Origin: JAJYSO01 sp964495935
GTDB lineage: Bacteria > Bacteroidota > Bacteroidia > Flavobacteriales > Flavobacteriaceae
Assembly: GCA_964495935.1 (NCBI GenBank)
Contig: CAZBXQ010000002.1
Location: 84,815-148,814, forward strand
Reading direction: 5' to 3'
DNA: 64,000 nucleotides
Shown here in pieces: positions 24,163 to 32,970 of the stretch; position 1 is the stretch's first letter, and each line of letters begins with the position of its first letter. Made by a program: the position numbers and the translations under genes. The notes below the pieces were generated by a model. That model did no database searches and was not told the DNA's origin. It saw only the letters and a list, made by a program, of their open reading frames with translations.

Positions 24163-26103
24163 CTATTTGATAATAATTTGTCGTGATGTCTTCCCGTCCT
24201 GCGTGCGTACCTGAAGGTAATAATTTCCGGCTGCCAAGTGAGAAACATCCACCACATCATTTGCCGTAGGCTTCCCTTCATAATGCCTATTTACCATTAA
24301 TCGCCCCAGGATATCAAAAATGCGTAATTCATAATGGTCATAGGCTTTATCAAAATTGATATACATAATACCGGAACCCGGATTGGGATAAACGATAAAC
24401 AAATGGTTCTTTAACGGTTCTCTTTTTTCTCTTGTCGCTCCGGTTACAACCAGGCTAAAGTCTTGTATCCCGTCCTTTAACCGGTCTTTATGGCGAACTT
24501 CAAGTAAGAATTCGTCCCCTTCCTCTACGTTGGGAATCCGGATTTGTTCCAGATTATCCACAGCATTATCGGCATCGTTTAAAGCGGGTTCCGAGAAATG
24601 ATGAGGATGGAGTCGCCACGGATAATATTTTTTTCCCCGGGTATCGGTAATTCGAAGATCCAAATCATTAACCAGGGCGCTTCCCCCGTTTTTTATTTCT
24701 TCCGGCTTCCCTGGCGGGTCAGACCAGGCTATCGCTGCTTTTAAAGTCCCGGTTTGTGAAGCTTTTATACTCACCGCATAAGGAACGTGATCGCGCATGG
24801 TCAACTCGTCGTAGAAACTCTTCTTTCCGGTCTCATTGTCCAATAACAAACGGGCTGCAGCAGCGACATCCAGTAAACCCCATCCAAATTTGGGATCGGG
24901 GCCGGGGGCTTCACCGGCAGGTTTGGCGGTAGTAGTAACAATGGCTTTTAACGTCGCTGCCTTTAAAAATTCTCCATTGTTTAATTGCGAACTCAGTTGT
25001 TGTAATAACAGGAGTCCGCCGGCAGCACTCGGAGCCGCAGCCGAGGTTCCCGAATAATAATCGTATTGATTATTGGCCAGTCGTCCTCCTAACGTGGTTG
25101 CTACACTGGAGAGAATGAACATCCCGTCGGCAGCAATATCCGGTTTTATGCGATTGTCCTGAGTCGGTCCCCAACTGCTAAATTCCGACATTCGTACACT
25201 ATCCGGGCCTTGGTATTCCGGCACACGATAGACCGCAGCAACCACAAGTGTATTTTTAGCCGTACTCATTTCTCCGGCCAGGAGATTGTACCCTCCATCA
25301 TCGGGATTATAACGCTTATAAGCCTCCCGGTCATTACCCGCAGCATTGACGACCAAATAATAAGGTGCCGTATAGATCAGATTATCTACAGCCGCAGAAA
25401 ATTGGTCATACCCGCCTATCAAATTCATGGGATTTCTTACCTGCTCCAAATCGGGACCATAAGAATGGTTTGAAATTAACAATCCGTTGGAAGCTGCATC
25501 ATACATTTCTTCAATATCATCATCCCAATCGTAGGCCTCTACCTTAGCTTCATAAGCCATTCCTTGCGCGAGTCTCGCGATAGGAGAACTGAGTTTCCTC
25601 CCCACCAGAGTTCCGGCCACTTGAGTAGCATGATCGTCATATTCTTCAGGGTTATCTTTTTGTTTTATTTTTCCTTTCAGCAGTTCATGCTGCCCGCGTA
25701 CTCTCCCTGCATCCCAAAGCCCTACGATCATTCCTTTTCCACTTAGATTCAGCCCGAGGCCTCCCCCGGGATAAAGTTGGTTAACTCCGATGGTTCGGGC
25801 GGCATCCACATTATTGTAAGGCTTTAAATAGATCCGGTTTCCTTTTTCGTCTATCCGGGAAAAACGGGACCAGGATCCCGTTCGATTACGGATTTTTAGG
25901 GGTACCTGATGGGGTTTTGCATAGCGTTCAACAGCTATTCGCTGCTGTTTGATCGCTTGTAAATAAGGATTTGAGGAGGAACGAAGTGCAGCCCCATCAT
26001 AATGACGAACAATCTGCTTCCGCTGGGAAGCCGTTTGCGCACTTCCCGGAATACCATACATTCCAAAAACCAATAAAAAAAGCGTACCTATTCTTTTTCC
26101 CAC
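24163..26103 (-). CDS. S8 (subtilisin-like) serine peptidase with T9SS type A sorting domain
   Basis: A secreted protease of 646 residues. Signal peptide to about residue 22, propeptide-like region, then the S8 catalytic domain with Asp131 in GLWDAGRV, His158 in YDDHATQVAGTL, the oxyanion Asn in NAAGND near 257, and Ser354 in SGTSAAAPSAAGG. A beta-sandwich follows (about 435-560). The C-terminal 75 residues are a T9SS type A domain: YPNPGSGIMYINF, LRIFDILGRLM, LAAGNYYLQVRTQDG and a terminal KTSRQIIIK strand. It should be displayed or released at the cell surface. It is divergent from dnaN. Confidence 0.93.
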   Translation of the reverse strand: MGKRIGTLFLLVFGMYGIPGSAQTASQRKQIVRHYDGAALRSSSNPYLQAIKQQRIAVERYAKPHQVPLKIRNRTGSWSRFSRIDEKGNRIYLKPYNNVDAARTIGVNQLYPGGGLGLNLSGKGMIVGLWDAGRVRGQHELLKGKIKQKDNPEEYDDHATQVAGTLVGRKLSSPIARLAQGMAYEAKVEAYDWDDDIEEMYDAASNGLLISNHSYGPDLEQVRNPMNLIGGYDQFSAAVDNLIYTAPYYLVVNAAGNDREAYKRYNPDDGGYNLLAGEMSTAKNTLVVAAVYRVPEYQGPDSVRMSEFSSWGPTQDNRIKPDIAADGMFILSSVATTLGGRLANNQYDYYSGTSAAAPSAAGGLLLLQQLSSQLNNGEFLKAATLKAIVTTTAKPAGEAPGPDPKFGWGLLDVAAAARLLLDNETGKKSFYDELTMRDHVPYAVSIKASQTGTLKAAIAWSDPPGKPEEIKNGGSALVNDLDLRITDTRGKKYYPWRLHPHHFSEPALNDADNAVDNLEQIRIPNVEEGDEFLLEVRHKDRLKDGIQDFSLVVTGATREKREPLKNHLFIVYPNPGSGIMYINFDKAYDHYELRIFDILGRLMVNRHYEGKPTANDVVDVSHLAAGNYYLQVRTQDGKTSRQIIIK

Positions 26104-26155
26104 TCCTCTTTTTTCAAATCAACGCAAGGTAAAGACTTTTTAAGAAACCTTCCCG

Positions 26156-26163
26156 CAAAATTA
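26156..26163 (-). promoter_or_regulatory. -7 promoter element of the S8 peptidase gene
   Basis: TAATTTTG on the minus strand matches TAnnTTTG and lies 52 bp upstream of the start codon, in the divergent region shared with dnaN. Confidence 0.5.
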
Positions 26164-26199
26164 TTCGCAATTTTATCCGAAGATATAAAGTGAAAGGAA

Positions 26200-26207
26200 T
26201 ATATTTG
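26200..26207 (+). promoter_or_regulatory. -7 promoter element of dnaN
   Basis: TATATTTG is an exact TAnnTTTG box. It ends 27 bp before the ATG at 26235 but only 12 bp before the in-frame ATG at 26220, which supports the downstream start. Confidence 0.6.
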
Positions 26208-26234
26208 TGACTTAACCAAATGACAAAAAGTATA

Positions 26235-27356
26235 ATGAAATTTATTGTCTCCAGTTCCTATTTACTTCAAAAGCTACAAATATTAGGAGGGGTAATTAAC
26301 AACAATAACACCATTCCTATTTTAGATAACTTCTTATTTGAACTTCACGGAAATCAATTGAAGGTTTCTGCTTCTGATTTAGAAACGACAATTACAGCCT
26401 CGATGGAAGTAGAATCTGAAGATAACGGGAGTGTTGCCATCCCGGCAAGATTACTACTGGATACGCTTAAAACCTTTGCAGAACAACCTCTTATTTTTAT
26501 CGTAGAAGAAGGTAATAATACGGTCGAGTTGAGCTCCAGCCAAGGAAAATACGCATTGGCCTATGCCGACAGTGACGAATTTCCCACCGTTCCCGAAATC
26601 GAGGATTCGGAACAGGTCAGTATGCTGGGGAATGTCTTGGCCACCGCTATCACAAAAACAATTTTTGCCGCCGGAAACGATGATCTTCGACCGGTTATGT
26701 CGGGCGTGCTATTTGAATTTTCTGAAGAGGGCTTAACGTTTGTCGCCACCGATGCCCATAAATTAGTAAAATATTCCCGGGAAGATATTGCCGTAGAGAA
26801 GGCAACCAATCTAATTATGCCGAAAAAGCCACTTACCCTTTTGAAAAGCACCTTGGCCGGTAGTGAAGATCATGTAGAAATAGAATACAATGACTCCAAT
26901 GCTCGTTTTACCTTTGACGATATGGAGTTGACCTGCCGCCTGATTGATGGAAAATATCCCAATTATGAAGCGGTGATTCCAAAGGAAAATCCGAATATAT
27001 TGGAAATCGACCGACAACAATTCCTGAATTCGGTTCGCCGAATTTCTATTTTCTCCAATAAAACCACACACCAAATTAAACTCTCCCTCGCTGGATCAGA
27101 ATTAAAAGTTTCTGCCGAAGATCTGGATTTTAGTAATAAAGCCGAGGAACGATTAACCTGTGATTATAATGGAGATGATCTTGATATCGGATTTAATTCC
27201 CGATTCCTCAATGAAATGTTGAATAATCTGGAATCCGATTATATCCAATTGGAGATGAGCCTTCCTAATCGGGCCGGAATCCTGACCCCGAAAGATGGAT
27301 TGGAAGAAGGGGAAAACGTGCTTATGCTCGTTATGCCGGTCATGTTAAATGCCTGA
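26235..27356 (+). CDS. dnaN: DNA polymerase III subunit beta (sliding clamp)
   Basis: Forms the dimeric processivity ring for the replicative polymerase. The 373-residue product begins MKFIVSSSYLLQKLQILGGVINNNNTIPILDNFLFEL, the usual N-terminus for Bacteroidota clamps; an ATG five codons upstream (26220) is less likely given the promoter position. Three clamp domains follow; FVATDAHKLVKYSRE near residue 176 and the C-terminal LMLVMPVML are the conserved segments. It is not next to dnaA or recF here, consistent with the scattered arrangement of these genes in the phylum. Confidence 0.96.
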   Translation: MKFIVSSSYLLQKLQILGGVINNNNTIPILDNFLFELHGNQLKVSASDLETTITASMEVESEDNGSVAIPARLLLDTLKTFAEQPLIFIVEEGNNTVELSSSQGKYALAYADSDEFPTVPEIEDSEQVSMLGNVLATAITKTIFAAGNDDLRPVMSGVLFEFSEEGLTFVATDAHKLVKYSREDIAVEKATNLIMPKKPLTLLKSTLAGSEDHVEIEYNDSNARFTFDDMELTCRLIDGKYPNYEAVIPKENPNILEIDRQQFLNSVRRISIFSNKTTHQIKLSLAGSELKVSAEDLDFSNKAEERLTCDYNGDDLDIGFNSRFLNEMLNNLESDYIQLEMSLPNRAGILTPKDGLEEGENVLMLVMPVMLNA

Positions 27357-27796
27357 TATAACTTTCCGGAGCCATCTTTTTCCAAATTGATCGCATAAAA
27401 AAAGGATAGCTCCCTTAACCCGAGAAGGGTTATTCCTGATTTTAATTTGGGGAAAGGTCTGAGGCGGCGTAAAAAATAGAGTCAACAGGCATCAAATTCT
27501 ACAGGAATCTCGGGAGCGCAAAGTTTCGGGGGAGCTTGCAACAGGGTATTCCTTTCTTTTTCAAGGTTTCCAAACAAAAAAGGAACTCGCTCCTCCTATT
27601 TTAGGATAAGAGGTGATTTAGACTTTTGGGATTGAAGCGAAAAATAGAGATCATTGTTCCGGATGACGGCTTTTTTGTAGAGCATAGCCATAGCTACGGT
27701 CGAAAAAAAGACTAAATCCGGGGCAATAAGGTCATTTTGCAGCCCATTTTTGAAAGTTTAAATGACCTCTAAACATCAACTTGAAAACCGGAGAGT
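27357..27796. other. intergenic region holding a complete MITE-like element (440 bp)
   Basis: Apart from the element at 27610-27769 this spacer has no gene. A short AACCC/GGGTT hairpin at about 27417-27431 could be a weak dnaN terminator. The DUF1266 gene begins 27 bp after the element's right end. Confidence 0.6.
27610..27769 (+). mobile_element. MITE-like non-autonomous element, 160 bp
   Basis: The left end is GAGGTGATTTAGACTTT and the right end is its near-perfect inverse AAAGTTTAAATGACCTC, giving terminal inverted repeats of about 17 bp with two mismatches. The element is flanked on both sides by TAA (27607-27609 and 27770-27772), a 3-bp target duplication. The interior, including AGCCATAGCTACGGTCG, is shared with the 196-bp copy at 61732-61927. 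It has no transposase gene. Terminal GAG and a 3-bp duplication would fit mobilisation by an IS5-type transposase, but this is inference. Confidence 0.85.
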
Positions 27797-28507
27797 ATGC
27801 TTTCTAAAATCTTTCAACTTTTACGCATTGGAGACATTCGGGTAAATAAAGAACAAAAGGTCGAAGGCAAAGAGCTTGACTATATACTGATAGGAGCTTT
27901 GGAATCTTCCCTTAATTTTGCTTATTTAAATTCTTATACTACGGGACTTAATGATATCGAACTTAAAGTAATAGTCGAAGATAAATGGCAAATCAAAAGC
28001 CGGGAGGAAGCCTTAGAAACCTTAAGCAATCTCATTAAACAGAATCAAGATCAAAACCTAAATCTCGTCTATAAAGCTACCGAAAAGACCAATTATAAAG
28101 AGTATTTAAAAACCAAATTGCCGGAGGATAAGATTGCTTTTCAACATTATCTGCTGCTCTGTGAAGATCTAAAAAGGGTAATACCTCCTCTACTTCAAGA
28201 AAACGTTCTAAAAAGCTATAAAGAACCCATCGGATTTAAAGATACCGCCTATAACATGGCTCGTGGAGCCTTACTGGCACGATGCTGCTATGATCTTGGG
28301 TATTTCAATAAAACCGTTACAAAATCTATTTTAATCGGACTCTACAAAGCACTCAAAAAGGACTGCAAAACCTGGGAGGCTTATACCAAGAGCTATATCC
28401 TGGGGCGATCTCTCCAAGGATACAACGATTTCAAAGACATTCAATTTTTAGCCCAAAAACTTTTGACCAATCGTAAAAGCCCCTTGAATGAACGTGTGAT
28501 TATTTAA
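27797..28507 (+). CDS. DUF1266 domain-containing protein
   Basis: A soluble protein of 236 residues without signal peptide. The C-terminal half fits the DUF1266 pattern: WQIKSREEALETLSNLIKQ near 56, an arginine-containing helix NMARGALLARCCYDLGYFNKT near 154, and KTWEAYTKSYILGRSLQGY near 196 (the W-E-x-Y and L-G-R positions typical of the family). Members are widespread, of unknown function, and sometimes occur near toxin or contact-dependent systems, but no such genes are present here. The gene follows a MITE copy by 27 bp, so its promoter may lie inside or next to the element. Confidence 0.75.
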   Translation: MLSKIFQLLRIGDIRVNKEQKVEGKELDYILIGALESSLNFAYLNSYTTGLNDIELKVIVEDKWQIKSREEALETLSNLIKQNQDQNLNLVYKATEKTNYKEYLKTKLPEDKIAFQHYLLLCEDLKRVIPPLLQENVLKSYKEPIGFKDTAYNMARGALLARCCYDLGYFNKTVTKSILIGLYKALKKDCKTWEAYTKSYILGRSLQGYNDFKDIQFLAQKLLTNRKSPLNERVII

Positions 28508-28553
28508 TCCTCAGGCAAATTTACCCCTAAGGGATAATCTCTCTTAGAGGCCT

Positions 28554-28946
28554 TTATTCATCGTCAAACCAATCCTCCATTTTCTCTTCATACCATTCTT
28601 CCAAATCACGTCTTTCCTTCTTGGTCGGGCGTCCTGTTCCCTTTTTCCGCCCCTTGGATCGGTCATATTTCAAAAGCTCTCTTTTCTTTAAATTTTCATG
28701 AGGTGAAACATCCATCACATATAGGTTTACCCATTTGGCTCCCTGTCTGGATGTGGGAAGATCAATAACCTTTAATTGATAATCGATTTGGTTTTTTCGA
28801 AGGCTGATATCATCTCCGATAAATACATCTTTTGAAGGCTTCACATGTTGACCGTTAATCTTCACGTGCCCTCCCCGACAGGCCTTGGTAGCCAGGCTTC
28901 TGGTTTTAAAATAACGCACGCACCACAAGAATTTATCAACTCTCAT
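28554..28946 (-). CDS. S4-domain RNA-binding protein, Hsp15 family
   Basis: Hsp15/HslR binds stalled 50S subunits carrying peptidyl-tRNA and helps recycle them. The 130-residue product has the S4 domain at its N-terminus: MRVDKFLWCVRYFKTRSLATKACRGGHVKINGQHVKPSKDV. The C-terminus is basic then acidic (SKGRKKGTGRPTKKERRDLEEW). The reading frame is open for 22 codons further upstream, but the start at 28946 is preferred because all family members begin at MR-x-DKFLW. It is divergent from the FKBP lipoprotein gene. Confidence 0.9.
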   Translation of the reverse strand: MRVDKFLWCVRYFKTRSLATKACRGGHVKINGQHVKPSKDVFIGDDISLRKNQIDYQLKVIDLPTSRQGAKWVNLYVMDVSPHENLKKRELLKYDRSKGRKKGTGRPTKKERRDLEEWYEEKMEDWFDDE

Positions 28947-28990
28947 ATTCAGAATTTTACTCAAAAATAAACAAAATACAATGAAAATTG

Positions 28991-28998
28991 TATCTTGC
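28991..28998 (+). promoter_or_regulatory. -7-like element of the FKBP lipoprotein gene
   Basis: TATCTTGC resembles the flavobacterial -7 consensus (one T short). It lies downstream of an in-frame ATG at 28981, so if it is the promoter, translation must start later, at GTG 29020. Confidence 0.4.
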
Positions 28999-29019
28999 GC
29001 AACTAAACCCAAAGATGCA

Positions 29020-29964
29020 GTGAAATTGCGAAATTATATCTTTCTGATTTTTATTTTTGTACTTCTATCTTGTGAGAATGACAATCGTCGAAATCCTTTT
29101 CGTCCGGAACCGGCCAGAGATGAAGCCGAGGTCTATGAAGAAAACATCGAAGAAATAGAATCTTTTCTGGAAACGCATTATTATAAAGTTGAGGATGATG
29201 AAGTACAAGCCCACTTTAAACGGGTGGTATTTGATACTATAGGAAAAAAGGATACCGATAAAACCCCGCTTATCGAATCGGAGCATCTAAAACAAAAGAC
29301 GGTACAGCAAAATGATGTCGAATACACAGTATATTATCTGGTCATTAAAAAAGGAAATGAAGAGGAGTATCAGCCCACTTTTGCCGATAAAGTAGCGGTT
29401 TCTTATAAAGCCGAAGCACTGAATCAACGGTTGATGCGCAATGTTCGTACCCCGATAGTGGTTGATTTTCCACAATCGAATGAGCCCTTTATTACCCTAA
29501 AAGGAGTAATCGCCGGAATTACCGAATTTCATGGAGGAAGCGCGATCTCCGAAAATCCCGACGGAACCATTGAGTACAGCGATGACTTTGGAATTGGTGC
29601 CGTCTTCGTACCTTCAGGACTGGGCTTTTTCAATGCCCCGCCTCAGGAAGCCTTAATTTTACCCTACGATCCTTTTATCCTCTCTTTCCAATTAATCAGT
29701 GCCGTCCAAATGGATCATGACGGAGATGGAATTCCTTCTTATATGGAGGATCTCAATGGCAATGGTAATCTGGACGATGATGATACCGACGGCGATGGAA
29801 CTCCTAATTATCTCGATGACGACGATGACGGTGATGGCACCCCAACCCGTGACGAAATCATCATCCATAAAACCGATAAAGACTGGTTAACTCCGGCGGA
29901 TATTGAATTCCCGGACAGCAATGATAGCGGAACCCCCGATTATTTGGATAAGGAGACAAAATAA
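29020..29964 (+). CDS. FKBP-type peptidyl-prolyl isomerase lipoprotein with Ca-binding-like repeats
   Basis: An exported lipoprotein of 314 residues from the preferred GTG start. This gives the compact signal MKLRNYIFLIFIFVLLSC with Cys18 as lipidation site; an ATG at 28981 (327 residues) is the alternative. The middle (about 110-225) is an FKBP domain: FADKVAVSYKAEAL, LKGVIAGITEFHGGSAI, IGAVFVPSGLGFFNAPPQEA. The C-terminus has thrombospondin type 3-like aspartate repeats: MDHDGDGIPSYMEDLNGNG, TDGDGTPNYLDDDDDGDGTP and DSNDSGTPDYLDKE. These usually bind calcium. Flavobacteria have FKBP lipoproteins linked to envelope folding and gliding (GldI); a similar role is possible. Confidence 0.85.
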   Translation: MKLRNYIFLIFIFVLLSCENDNRRNPFRPEPARDEAEVYEENIEEIESFLETHYYKVEDDEVQAHFKRVVFDTIGKKDTDKTPLIESEHLKQKTVQQNDVEYTVYYLVIKKGNEEEYQPTFADKVAVSYKAEALNQRLMRNVRTPIVVDFPQSNEPFITLKGVIAGITEFHGGSAISENPDGTIEYSDDFGIGAVFVPSGLGFFNAPPQEALILPYDPFILSFQLISAVQMDHDGDGIPSYMEDLNGNGNLDDDDTDGDGTPNYLDDDDDGDGTPTRDEIIIHKTDKDWLTPADIEFPDSNDSGTPDYLDKETK

Positions 29965-30167
29965 TCTATCCGCCTTCCCTAAAATTTTTAAAAAAAATCA
30001 AAGAGTAGTCCTTTTTGTTTTTTACGACTCCCGGAAGAGCAACCTTCCTTGATAGACATTATATTTATTGCCCGCACTCGGGATAAAATAGCCGATTGCT
30101 CCCCAAAAGAGATAATGAGGTCGCTATTTTCTTGACGTGCTGGACACGCCAGATTTTAAACCGAGAA

Positions 30168-31247
30168 TCAAAGCAGATTTTCAGAAATATCCTTTAGTTT
30201 TTCCGTGTTCTCCACAAACTTCAACTCATCGATAAACTTTTGTATATTACCGTCCATTACACTGGGCAAATCATAAACACTCAGGTTGATTCGGTGATCG
30301 GTTACCCGACCCTGCGGATAGTTATACGTCCGGATTTTTTCACTGCGGTCACCGGTACGCACCATGGAACCTCTTTTTTCGGCATCTTCAGCTTCTTTTT
30401 CTGCCAATTTCAAATCATATAACCGGGAACGCAACACGCGAAAAGCCTTTTCCTTATTTTTATGCTGCGACTTTTGATCCTGACACTGCGCCACCAAACC
30501 GGTAGGTTCATGAGTCAGCCGTACTGCAGAATACGTGGTATTCACCGATTGCCCTCCGGGCCCCGAAGAACAAAAATAATCAATGCGGACGTCCTTGGGA
30601 TTGATTTCGACATCAAATTCCTCCGCTTCCGGAAAAACCATCACCGATGCAGCACTGGTATGAACCCGCCCCTGCGTTTCGGTTTGGGGTACCCGCTGAA
30701 CCCGGTGAACCCCGGCCTCATATTTTAAGGTTCCATATACCTCTTCCCCCGAAACCTCAAACTGAATTTCTTTAAATCCGCCATTGGTGCCTTCATTAAA
30801 GTCCACAACATCAACTTTCCAGCCTTGATGCTCACAATACCGACTCAGCATTTTAAAAATATCCCCCGCAAAAATACTGGCTTCATCGCCACCGGTTCCG
30901 GCCCGTACTTCAACCACGGCATTTTTCTCGTCCTCCGGATCTTTGGGAATTAATAACATCCGTATTTTCTCTTCCAGCTCGGGAAGCGCACTTTCGGCTT
31001 CTTCAAGTTGGAGTTTGGCCAACTCGATCATCTCTTCGTCGTTGGAGGTCTCCATTAAACTTTTGGCCTCTTCGATGTTATCGGTAAGCTCGATATATTT
31101 TTTGCGCTCTGCCATGAGCTCCCGGAGCTCTTTGTATTCCTTGGTGAGTTTGACATAGCGTTTCTGATCTTCAATTACCGCAGGCTGGATAATGAGGTCA
31201 CTAACTTCATCAAAACGCTGTTTTATCAAATTCAATCTATCTAACAT
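30168..31247 (-). CDS. prfA: peptide chain release factor 1
   Basis: Recognises UAA and UAG and triggers peptide release. The 359-residue protein has the class-defining PxT stop-codon motif as PQT in RVPQTETQGRVHTSA near residue 186, and the catalytic GGQ in SSGPGGQSVNTTYSAVRLTH near 229, whose Gln is normally methylated. The C-terminal KIRTYNYPQGRVTDHRI is typical. It is monocistronic; the metallophosphoesterase gene lies upstream, 57 bp away, on the same strand. Confidence 0.96.
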   Translation of the reverse strand: MLDRLNLIKQRFDEVSDLIIQPAVIEDQKRYVKLTKEYKELRELMAERKKYIELTDNIEEAKSLMETSNDEEMIELAKLQLEEAESALPELEEKIRMLLIPKDPEDEKNAVVEVRAGTGGDEASIFAGDIFKMLSRYCEHQGWKVDVVDFNEGTNGGFKEIQFEVSGEEVYGTLKYEAGVHRVQRVPQTETQGRVHTSAASVMVFPEAEEFDVEINPKDVRIDYFCSSGPGGQSVNTTYSAVRLTHEPTGLVAQCQDQKSQHKNKEKAFRVLRSRLYDLKLAEKEAEDAEKRGSMVRTGDRSEKIRTYNYPQGRVTDHRINLSVYDLPSVMDGNIQKFIDELKFVENTEKLKDISENLL

Positions 31248-31304
31248 AATTCGGTTTTAGTTATGGCAAAAATACAATTATTTGAGGAAAGAAAATCCAA
31301 GTTC

Positions 31305-31796
31305 TCAACGAGGATACTCAATTACTTCAAGATCACGAATGTCTCCCTGATGGATCTCAAAACGTAACATCGTCCTTTTCTTGTGGAAACCATGACGCCC
31401 GATCGCCCCCGGATTCATGTGCAAAAGCCCATATTTTTTATCATTCATTACTTTTAAAATATGAGAATGTCCCGAAATAAAAAGCTGTGGGGGATTGGTC
31501 GCAAGCTCCTTCCGTACACGGGCCTCATAACGCCCGGGGTAGCCGCCGATGTGCGTAATCCAAACCGTTACCCCTTCACAGGTAAACCGGTTATTCAAAG
31601 GAAAATCCTGTCGGATTTTCACCTCATCTATATTTCCATATACCGCTCGTAGCACACCCTTTCCCTGCAGTTGATCGGTAACCTCCAGCGAGCCGATATC
31701 GCCGGCATGCCAGATTTCATCCGCTTTATTGGCATAAGCCAGGATTCTATCATCCATATACCCGTGCGTATCGCTCAGTAAAAGAATTTTTTTCAT
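31305..31796 (-). CDS. YfcE/MJ0936-type metallophosphoesterase
   Basis: A calcineurin-like phosphodiesterase of 163 residues. The metal ligands are all visible: D in LLSDTHGY (residues 6-12), the HAGDIGS block near 30, GNIDE near 54, the THIGGYPGRY segment near 80, and the C-terminal SGHSHILK near 107. This compact class hydrolyses phosphodiester substrates such as bis-pNPP in vitro; the natural substrate is unknown. It is upstream of prfA by 57 bp and may be co-transcribed with it. Confidence 0.9.
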   Translation of the reverse strand: MKKILLLSDTHGYMDDRILAYANKADEIWHAGDIGSLEVTDQLQGKGVLRAVYGNIDEVKIRQDFPLNNRFTCEGVTVWITHIGGYPGRYEARVRKELATNPPQLFISGHSHILKVMNDKKYGLLHMNPGAIGRHGFHKKRTMLRFEIHQGDIRDLEVIEYPR

Positions 31797-32010
31797 AACT
31801 TTCTAAGAACTAAGAAGAATAAGCAGGGTTACACCCTTTCAGTAGCTTTTTAATCTCTTTTGAGAAGTAATTTATCATCCCTCGCCAACTTCATTGAAGG
31901 TATATGACGAGAAGAAGGAATCTATTGTTTATCAAAGAATTAAAAATGGATCACTTCGTTACCGAAAGAAATCGTTTTGAGACACTTGCCATCCCGTAGA
32001 TTTAAAACGC

Positions 32011-32964
32011 CTATAACAAACGGTCAATAATGGATTCAATCGTAAAACCTTCTGCTTCCGCTTTGTAATTTTTTATGATTCGATGACGTAAAATTCCATG
32101 AGCCACGGCTTTTACATCCTCAATATCAGGAGCGTACTTCCCCTGTAAAACAGCGTGGGTTTTACCGGCCAGAATCAAATTTTGAGAAGCTCTCGGACCG
32201 GCTCCCCAATCAACATATTCCTTGACAAAATCTGAAGTTCGAGCTCCGTTAGGGCGGGTTGTGGATACGAGATTTACGGCATATTCAATAACGTTATCGG
32301 GAACCGGAACTCTTTTAATCAAGGCTTGGATTTCCAGGATTTCAGGAGCCGAAAAAAGAGTTTCTACCTCATATTGATGAGTCGATGTTGTATTTTTAAC
32401 CACCTGCACTTCTTCTTCAAACGTTGGATAATCTAATAATACCGAGGTCATAAAACGATCTAATTGGGCCTCGGGCAAAGGATAGGTTCCTTCTTGTTCA
32501 ATTGGATTCTGAGTAGCCAAAACAAAATAGGGAGCAGCGAGCTGATAGCGTTTCCCCGCAATGGTCACTGCTTTTTCCTGCATCGCCTCCAGTAGGGCAG
32601 CCTGCGTTTTAGGAGGAGTCCGATTAATTTCATCGGCTAATACGATATTGGCAAAAATGGGGCCTTTTATAAATTTAAATCGTCGATTCTCATCCAATAT
32701 TTCAGCCCCCAAAATATCACTGGGCATAAGGTCGGGGGTAAACTGAATGCGGCTGAATTGCAGTCCTAAAATCTCTGACACCGTATTAATCAACAATGTC
32801 TTAGCCAAACCGGGAACCCCCACCAATAAGGTATGCCCTCCCGAGAATATAGAAATTAAAAGCTGATCGACAACATTTTCCTGCCCCACGATAACCTTCC
32901 CGATTTCGGCCTTGACCCGCCGGTATTTTTCAACCCATTCATCCACTGCCTTTACATCCGACAT
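32011..32964 (-). CDS. MoxR family AAA+ ATPase
   Basis: A chaperone-like AAA+ ATPase of 317 residues. Walker A is GVPGLAKTLLIN near residue 42, Walker B is IVLADEINRTPPKTQAALLEAMQE near 107, and the sensor region FVLATQNPIEQEGTYPLPEAQLDRF lies near 148. MoxR proteins usually sit next to DUF58 and von Willebrand factor genes; those are absent here. Instead it is the last gene of an operon with two SurA-type folding factors, 6 bp after surA. Confidence 0.93.
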   Translation of the reverse strand: MSDVKAVDEWVEKYRRVKAEIGKVIVGQENVVDQLLISIFSGGHTLLVGVPGLAKTLLINTVSEILGLQFSRIQFTPDLMPSDILGAEILDENRRFKFIKGPIFANIVLADEINRTPPKTQAALLEAMQEKAVTIAGKRYQLAAPYFVLATQNPIEQEGTYPLPEAQLDRFMTSVLLDYPTFEEEVQVVKNTTSTHQYEVETLFSAPEILEIQALIKRVPVPDNVIEYAVNLVSTTRPNGARTSDFVKEYVDWGAGPRASQNLILAGKTHAVLQGKYAPDIEDVKAVAHGILRHRIIKNYKAEAEGFTIESIIDRLL

Positions 32965-32970
32965 ACTTTT

